A stretch of 64,000 nucleotides of DNA from Hyphomicrobiales bacterium. GTDB taxonomy: Bacteria > Pseudomonadota > Alphaproteobacteria > Rhizobiales > Rhizobiaceae. The notes beneath the pieces were generated by a model, which saw nothing but the letters and a program-made list of their open reading frames with translations, ran no database searches and had not been told where the DNA came from. The DNA lies in the NCBI GenBank assembly GCA_900471515.1, contig UCFC01000019.1:62001-126000 (forward strand), given 5' to 3'. Positions 59,573 through 64,000 of the stretch are shown piece after piece; the first letter of the stretch is position 1; the number at the start of each line of letters is the position of its first letter. Both the position numbers and the translations under genes were made by a program.

Positions 59573-59586
59573 TGGCACCGGTTTCA
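59573..59586. promoter_or_regulatory. LacI-type operator candidate
   Basis: TGGCACCGGTTTCA differs at two positions from the perfect palindrome TGAAACCGGTTTCA that is typical of LacI/GalR-family operators with a central CG. It lies between the divergent M24-fold gene (start 59529) and the LacI gene (start 59678). Confidence 0.5.
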
Positions 59587-59677
59587 GTGCCGTGAAAGTG
59601 GATGATTGCAAGTTTCCGATAGCGAAGATGCGCTTGTCTGCGCTATCACGCCATGACTGGTTGGAAAGCGCTCGAAT

Positions 59678-60679
59678 ATGACACAGAACAATGGCCGCGA
59701 TGCCGCTCCGACGATTGCCGATGTTGCAAAGCTCGCCGGCGTGTCGCGCGCGGTTGCGAGCCGGGCGCTGTCCAACGAGCCGAGGCCGGTTTCGGCCGAC
59801 AAGCGCGAACGGGTGGTCGAGGCCGCCGCCCGGCTCGGCTACAAGCCGAACCTTCTGGCGCAGAGCCTGACGACCAAGACGGTCAATCTCGTTGCCGTCG
59901 TCGTCAACCACATCCACGATCTTTCCGACCTCGATCTTTTCGACCGGCTGCTGGACCAGATTCAGTCGATCGGCAAACAGGTCATCATGATCCGCATCGG
60001 CTCGGTCGCCCGTGTGGAGGAATTCCTGCGCAATGGCGTGGCCTATCATGTCGATGCGGCGCTGGTCTTTTCGGATTTTGCGGATGCGGCGACGGTCAGG
60101 CGCATGTTCCGCTCCGATCTCGTCGTCATGCTGAACGGGCTCCATGACGATCTCTCGCCGGTCGTCATTCCCGATGAGGGCAGCGGTATCGGCGAGGCCG
60201 TGGCCGACGCCGCGAGGAAAGGCGTCCGGCAGGCTGGGCTCGTGACCGGGCGTTCGTCCTCGCCGATGGAGCAGGCGCGCATCGGCTTCTACAGGCAGGC
60301 TTTCGCCGAGAACGGCATAGAGCTGGTGCGCACGGTGCAAGGCGACTATTCCTACGAGAGCGGGCATGCGGCAGCCAAGGAACTGACCGGCGCCGATTGC
60401 CCGGATGCGATCTTCTGCACGTCGGATGCGATGGCCATGGGCATTCTCGATGTCTGCCGCGCCGATTTTCCCGGAAACCGGCCGACACGCTTCCGGCTCT
60501 ACGGTTTCGACAACCTTTCGCTCACCGATTTCGATGCCTATCCGATCTCCTCGATCGGCTACGACAAGGGCGTCTATGTGGAGCAGATGGTGGATTTCAT
60601 CGCCAATCCCGGCGATTTCCGTCCCGGCCAGCCGCCAGTCATCGTGCCGACGACCTATTTTCCGCGCCTGACTTCCTGA
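59678..60679 (+). CDS. LacI-family transcriptional regulator
   Basis: Regulator of 333 residues: LacI-type HTH and hinge (TIADVAKLAGVSRAVASRALSNEPRPVSADKRERVVEAAARLGYKPN, about 12-58) and a sugar-binding-like effector domain (DAIFCTSDAMAMGILD is typical). The ATG at 59678 places the HTH near the N-terminus. It is divergent from the M24-fold and cupin genes and convergent with the amino-acid transporter operon. It likely controls the M24/cupin pair and perhaps the GMC/dehydratase set, in response to a small sugar-like or amide effector (inference). Confidence 0.9.
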   Translation: MTQNNGRDAAPTIADVAKLAGVSRAVASRALSNEPRPVSADKRERVVEAAARLGYKPNLLAQSLTTKTVNLVAVVVNHIHDLSDLDLFDRLLDQIQSIGKQVIMIRIGSVARVEEFLRNGVAYHVDAALVFSDFADAATVRRMFRSDLVVMLNGLHDDLSPVVIPDEGSGIGEAVADAARKGVRQAGLVTGRSSSPMEQARIGFYRQAFAENGIELVRTVQGDYSYESGHAAAKELTGADCPDAIFCTSDAMAMGILDVCRADFPGNRPTRFRLYGFDNLSLTDFDAYPISSIGYDKGVYVEQMVDFIANPGDFRPGQPPVIVPTTYFPRLTS

Positions 60680-60702
60680 TGGTAATGACATCCTGATAGC
60701 AA

Positions 60703-60726
60703 ACAGGCCGCCCGGAGGCGGCCTGT
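60703..60726. terminator. Bidirectional hairpin terminator
   Basis: ACAGGCCGCC (60703-60712) and GGCGGCCTGT (60717-60726) form a perfect ten-base stem with a four-base loop, between the convergent LacI and binding-protein genes. TCCTGA/TCAGGA outside can extend the structure. Confidence 0.8.
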
Positions 60727-60736
60727 CAGGATCATC

Positions 60737-61528
60737 TCACCACTGCGGGTTCAGAGCCGGCGGGTTGGCTTCGGGACCCCACCATTTCTTGTAATTGGCT
60801 TCGTAGGCGCCCGACTGAATGTAATCGGAGACGAACATGTCGAGCCAGCGAACGAATTCCGGATCGCCCTTGGCAACGGCAATGCCGATCGGGTCGTTGG
60901 AATAGAGGCCGGCAAGGGTCACGAGCGTCGGGTTCTTGGTGGCGAGGTAGTCGAGCAGCGAGGAGTCCTCGATCGCGGCGTCGACGCGCTTCTGCTGGAG
61001 CTGCAGGACGCCATCGGGGGCGAACTGGTCGACATAGACGAGCTGTGCGTCCGGAACGGCGGATTTCAGGAAGGTTTCACCCGTCGTGCCGCGGCCGACG
61101 ACGACCTTCTTGCCGGCGAGATCCTTCAGTTCCTTGATGCCGGCGTCCTTCTGGACGATGACGCGCAGGCCGGCGCGGTTGTATGGGATCGAGAAGTTGA
61201 CGACCTTGGCGCGCTCGAGCGTGGCCGACGTATTGGCGATCGCCACGTCGATCTGGCCTGACACCAGCATGGAGATGCGGGCGTCACCCGAAACGTCGGT
61301 GAATTCGACGGGTACGCCGAGCTTTTCCGCCAGGCGGTTGGCGACATCGACGTCATAACCGACCGGGTTGTTCTGGGCGTCGCGGAAGCCGATCGGCTCG
61401 CCGCCGAGCGACACGCCGATGCGCACGACGCCGCGCGAGCGGATATCGTCGATCATGCCGGCCAAGGACGGAAGCGCAGAGCCGGCAACGATGGCCAGCG
61501 CGGCAATGGCTGTGAGAATGCGTTTCAT
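60737..61528 (-). CDS. ABC transporter substrate-binding protein, polar amino-acid family
   Basis: Periplasmic family 3 binding protein of 263 residues with a signal peptide (about 1-23, ending ALPSLAG). IRSRGVVRIGVSLGGEPIGFRDAQNNPVGYDVDVANRLAEKL is the typical opening, and GQIDVAIANTSATLERAKVVNFSIPY the expected middle. It is the last gene of the minus-strand operon permease, permease, ATPase, asparaginase, binding protein. The asparaginase next to it suggests an asparagine- or isoaspartyl-type ligand (inference). Confidence 0.92.
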   Translation of the reverse strand: MKRILTAIAALAIVAGSALPSLAGMIDDIRSRGVVRIGVSLGGEPIGFRDAQNNPVGYDVDVANRLAEKLGVPVEFTDVSGDARISMLVSGQIDVAIANTSATLERAKVVNFSIPYNRAGLRVIVQKDAGIKELKDLAGKKVVVGRGTTGETFLKSAVPDAQLVYVDQFAPDGVLQLQQKRVDAAIEDSSLLDYLATKNPTLVTLAGLYSNDPIGIAVAKGDPEFVRWLDMFVSDYIQSGAYEANYKKWWGPEANPPALNPQW

Positions 61529-61550
61529 GGTTCCATTTCCCTCTTCTTGA

Positions 61551-62468
61551 TTATGCCTGTTTCGCGACCCGAAGTTCCGGTTCGGGCATCGAGTCCTCCC
61601 AGAGCCAGTAGCGGATTTCGCCCTCGCATCTGAAATTCACGACCTCATGGTTTCCCTTTGCGTCGACGGCATGGATGACCACGCCGGCCAGGAAACCGGA
61701 GGACAGTTCCTTGAGCTCATCGACAGCCAGCTTGACGGCGTCGGAGAGCGAATAGCCGAATTTGAGCGCCAGAACGACCGTGCGCGCAGTCGAGCAGCGC
61801 ATGGTCATCTCGCCGGTATGAGTGCAGGCGGCGGCACCGTAGCGACTGTCGGCATAGAAGCCGGCGCCAGGAATGGGGCTGTCGCCGAGGCGGCCGGGAT
61901 ATTTCCAGGCCCAGCCGGAGGTGGATGTCGCGGCATGGATACCGCGCGTCGGATCGGCGGACAGGAAGACGGTGGTGTCGCGCACACGCTCGGGATCGGT
62001 GATGGCGCGGCTCAGGGGGGCCAGCGGGATATCGGGGAATTTCGCCAGATCTTCCGGCGAGAGTTCCTTTTCCAGCCGCTCCCACCAGACGCGCTTGCTG
62101 TCCTCGAAGAGAACGTCGTCCTTGGAGAAACCGATTTCACTGGCAAAGCGGCGCGCGCCGTCGCCGGTCAGCATCACATGCGGCAGGCGCTTCATCACTT
62201 CATGGGCGAGACGGGCGACCGGCAACGTGTTCGGCACGGCGCCGACGGTGCCGACATCGCGGGTATTGCCGTCCATGACGGCGGCGTCGAGTTCCATGTT
62301 GCCAAGCATGTTCGGCCAGCCGCCGTAACCGACGCTGCGCACCTTGACTTCGCTTTCCACCTTGCTGATGCCGGCGACCATGGCGTCGAGGCTGACGGCG
62401 CCCTCGCGCAGCATCTGCACCGTCGTCGGGAAACCGGGCCAGGCTTCTTTATTGGCCAAGAGCAGCAT
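61551..62468 (-). CDS. Ntn-hydrolase: asparaginase/isoaspartyl peptidase/glycosylasparaginase family
   Basis: Asparaginase_2-family protein of 305 residues that matures by self-cleavage before a Thr. The probable cleavage pair is D164-T165 (RVRDTTVF), followed by ATSTSGW, GRLGDSPIPGAGFYAD (193-207) and CTHTGEMTMR, the last two being the substrate pocket. The segment after the Thr is less canonical than the usual HDTIG or HGTVG, so activity should be tested. GAGG precedes the ATG. It lies inside the amino-acid ABC operon, so it likely acts on the imported compound, such as a beta-aspartyl peptide or an N-linked asparagine derivative. Confidence 0.85.
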   Translation of the reverse strand: MLLLANKEAWPGFPTTVQMLREGAVSLDAMVAGISKVESEVKVRSVGYGGWPNMLGNMELDAAVMDGNTRDVGTVGAVPNTLPVARLAHEVMKRLPHVMLTGDGARRFASEIGFSKDDVLFEDSKRVWWERLEKELSPEDLAKFPDIPLAPLSRAITDPERVRDTTVFLSADPTRGIHAATSTSGWAWKYPGRLGDSPIPGAGFYADSRYGAAACTHTGEMTMRCSTARTVVLALKFGYSLSDAVKLAVDELKELSSGFLAGVVIHAVDAKGNHEVVNFRCEGEIRYWLWEDSMPEPELRVAKQA

Positions 62469-62476
62469 GAATACCT

Positions 62477-63211
62477 CTAATCTTTACGCATTTTGGACAG
62501 GAACTGGGCGATACGCGGATTGGCCATGCCGCCCTCGGCGGCGAAGAAATCCGCGGTCGGCAGATCGACGAGCAACTTGCCCTTGTCGAGGAAGACGATG
62601 CGGTTGGAAATCTGCCGGGCGAATTCGATCTCGTGGGTGACGAAGAGCATGGTCGTGCCCTCGGCCGCGAGCTTGGCGAGGATCGCCAGAACCTCGGCCG
62701 TCATTTCCGGGTCGAGGGCGCTGGTCACTTCATCGAGCAGCAGGTAGCGCGGTTGCATGGCAAGCGCCCGGCAGATGCCGACACGCTGGCGCTGGCCGCC
62801 GGAAAGCTGGGCCGGATAGGCATCGGCGCGGTCGGCGAGGCCGACGGAGGCCAGCAGCGCGCGGGCAGTGGCCTCGGCTTCTGCGCGCGGCTTCTTCAGC
62901 ACTTCGATCGGCGCCAGAGTGACGTTACCGAGCACCGTCATGTGCGGATAGAGATTGAAGAGCTGGAAGACGGTGGCCGAGCGCTTGCGGGCTTCGGCCA
63001 ATTCCTTCGGCTTGCCGACGTCGAAATCGTCGACGGTGATGTGGCCGCCGTTCAACTTCTCCAGGCCGTTGATGCAGCGGATCAAAGTCGATTTGCCGGA
63101 GCCGGAGGAGCCGAGAATGGAAACGACCTCGCCGGGATTGATGGTGAGATTGACGCCATCGAGAACGGTGACGGGACCGAAGGCCTTTTTGACGTTTTCT
63201 ACTTTGAGCAT
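62477..63211 (-). CDS. ABC transporter ATP-binding protein, GlnQ-like
   Basis: ATPase of 244 residues of the polar amino-acid family: Walker A LGSSGSGKST, signature LSGGQRQRVGICRA, Walker B YLLLDEVTSALDPE, His switch THEIEFAR. The Walker B motif has DEV rather than DEP. ATG 63211 is eight bases after GAGGG. It starts two bases after the permease stop. Confidence 0.92.
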   Translation of the reverse strand: MLKVENVKKAFGPVTVLDGVNLTINPGEVVSILGSSGSGKSTLIRCINGLEKLNGGHITVDDFDVGKPKELAEARKRSATVFQLFNLYPHMTVLGNVTLAPIEVLKKPRAEAEATARALLASVGLADRADAYPAQLSGGQRQRVGICRALAMQPRYLLLDEVTSALDPEMTAEVLAILAKLAAEGTTMLFVTHEIEFARQISNRIVFLDKGKLLVDLPTADFFAAEGGMANPRIAQFLSKMRKD

Positions 63212-63212
63212 A

Positions 63213-63884
63213 TTAGAGCCCTCTCCAGGCGGCATGCGCCCTGAGGCGGTTTTCGAAGCGGGCGCCGAGCTTTGCGAGCAGCTTGGCGCAGACGTAATAG
63301 AGCAGGCCGACCACGGTCCAGACGATGAAGGGTTTTAGCGTGCGCAGGTTGAGGATGTTGCCGATCTTGGTGAGATCGACGACGCCGATGACCGAGATCA
63401 GCGACGTGACCTGCAGCTGGTTGACGAGCAGCGCCGTCAGCGGGCCGATGGCGAAGGCCATGGCCTGGGGGGCCACGACATGGCGCAACACCTGCCAGCG
63501 CGTGAGGCCGAAGACGCGGGCGGCCTCGATCTGGTCGCGGCCGATGGATTCGATCGCCGAGACCGCGATGACATAGACGAAGGCGGCGGTATTGGCAGAG
63601 AGCGTGATGGTGGCGGCCGCGGTCGGCGTGATGCGGATGTGGAAAAGGCCGGGCAGGCCGAAAAAGACCAGGAAGAGCTGTACCAGGACAGGCGAGTTCT
63701 TCAGGAGTTCGGCAAAGAAGGTGATGACCGGGGTCAGCGCGGGCACACGGTAGAAGCGGCAGACGGCCCAAAGCGTGCCGATCAAGAGGCCGATCAGCGA
63801 TGTCGAGAAGAACAGGCCGAGGCTGACGCCGAGACCCTGCAGCAGCAGCCAGATGTCGAAGGGCGTGAAATCGGAAAAGCGCAT
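63213..63884 (-). CDS. ABC transporter permease, polar amino-acid family (HisM/GlnP-like)
   Basis: Permease of 223 residues with about five membrane segments and the amino-acid permease loop (ESIGRDQIEAARVFGLTRWQVLRHVVAPQAM) that contacts the ATPase. Its ATG shares a base with the stop of the upstream permease gene (TGATG). It pairs with that permease to form the channel. Confidence 0.92.
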   Translation of the reverse strand: MRFSDFTPFDIWLLLQGLGVSLGLFFSTSLIGLLIGTLWAVCRFYRVPALTPVITFFAELLKNSPVLVQLFLVFFGLPGLFHIRITPTAAATITLSANTAAFVYVIAVSAIESIGRDQIEAARVFGLTRWQVLRHVVAPQAMAFAIGPLTALLVNQLQVTSLISVIGVVDLTKIGNILNLRTLKPFIVWTVVGLLYYVCAKLLAKLGARFENRLRAHAAWRGL

Positions 63885-64000
63885 CAGGCAACGGCCTCCA
63901 TCATGTCGCGGTTCAGGCGGCGGTGGAGGAGGGCGATGCCGAGCGAGACGAGATAGGTCAGCGCAGCATAGACGGCGAGCAGCACGACATAGACTTCGAA
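63884..64000 (-). CDS. ABC transporter permease, polar amino-acid family (C-terminal fragment, gene continues beyond window)
   Basis: The last 38 residues of a second permease are visible, ending in a membrane helix (VLLAVYAALTYLVSLGIALL) and the short basic tail HRRLNRDMMEAVA, which is the usual end of GlnP/HisQ-type permeases. The stop overlaps the start of the next permease gene. The rest lies outside the window. Confidence 0.8.
   Translation of the reverse strand, partial: FEVYVVLLAVYAALTYLVSLGIALLHRRLNRDMMEAVA

Overview
The window comes from a GC-rich alphaproteobacterium, most likely a member of the Rhizobiaceae (Rhizobium/Agrobacterium/Shinella type). The signs are an ExoY/ExoK-like exopolysaccharide locus, several ABC uptake operons, FCD-type GntR and LysR regulators, an intergenic element that resembles rhizobial palindromic repeats, and dense catabolic gene sets with ATGA-type overlaps. 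It looks like accessory, chromid-like catabolic DNA. No rRNA, tRNA, CRISPR array, insertion sequence or phage gene was seen.

Layout. (1) 1-7013: exopolysaccharide locus. A partial undecaprenyl-phosphate sugar transferase lies divergent from a Crp/Fnr regulator, two GT4 glycosyltransferases, a Wzx-like flippase and a secreted GH16 glycanase. (2) 7019-10423: a LysR regulator divergent from an SDR, an RraA-like aldolase and a DapA-like aldolase. (3) 10465-14756 (minus): MetF-like reductase, a LysR regulator with two HTH domains, and two D-2-hydroxyacid dehydrogenases. (4) 15112-27535: aromatic ring-cleavage and O-demethylation. Plus-strand genes are an aldehyde dehydrogenase, an XylE-type extradiol dioxygenase, GalB-like oxalomesaconate hydratase, a 4-carboxy-4-hydroxy-2-oxoadipate (CHA) aldolase, a PrpF/GalD isomerase and a DUF1932 dehydrogenase. 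Minus-strand genes are an alpha/beta hydrolase, LigA, LigB and a YciI-like protein. A GntR regulator, a LigM/DesA-type tetrahydrofolate-dependent O-demethylase and a MurA paralogue follow. (5) 27539-32101: Liv-type ABC transporter. (6) 32437-39671: PPK2, a Pot-type ABC transporter, a GntR regulator and mannonate dehydratase. (7) 39718-43535: an ACT protein, a small protein, an orphan receiver and a FixJ-like two-component pair, followed by a candidate small RNA at 43664-43807. (8) 44139-58097: aldo-keto reductase, Fae homologue, two aldehyde dehydrogenases, LysR, Dpp-type ABC transporter, enolase-superfamily dehydratase, GMC oxidoreductase and cupin. (9) 58171-64000: an M24-fold protein, a LacI regulator and a polar amino-acid ABC operon containing an Ntn asparaginase.

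How it may work together (inference). A perfect palindrome, ATGTATACAT, lies upstream of the metF operon, the hydrolase-ligA-ligB operon, the ligM-like gene and the Liv-type transporter, with the GntR gene in their midst. The simplest reading is one regulon for methoxylated aromatic acids such as vanillate or syringate. The Liv transporter would import the substrate, LigM would move the methyl group to tetrahydrofolate, MetF would recycle methyl-THF, LigAB would open the ring, and GalB, the CHA aldolase and the PrpF-like isomerase would yield pyruvate and oxaloacetate. A second striking item is a predicted small RNA whose consecutive hairpins expose C-rich, anti-Shine-Dalgarno loops. It is preceded by a repeated CTAAG element and lies next to a FixJ-type two-component system.
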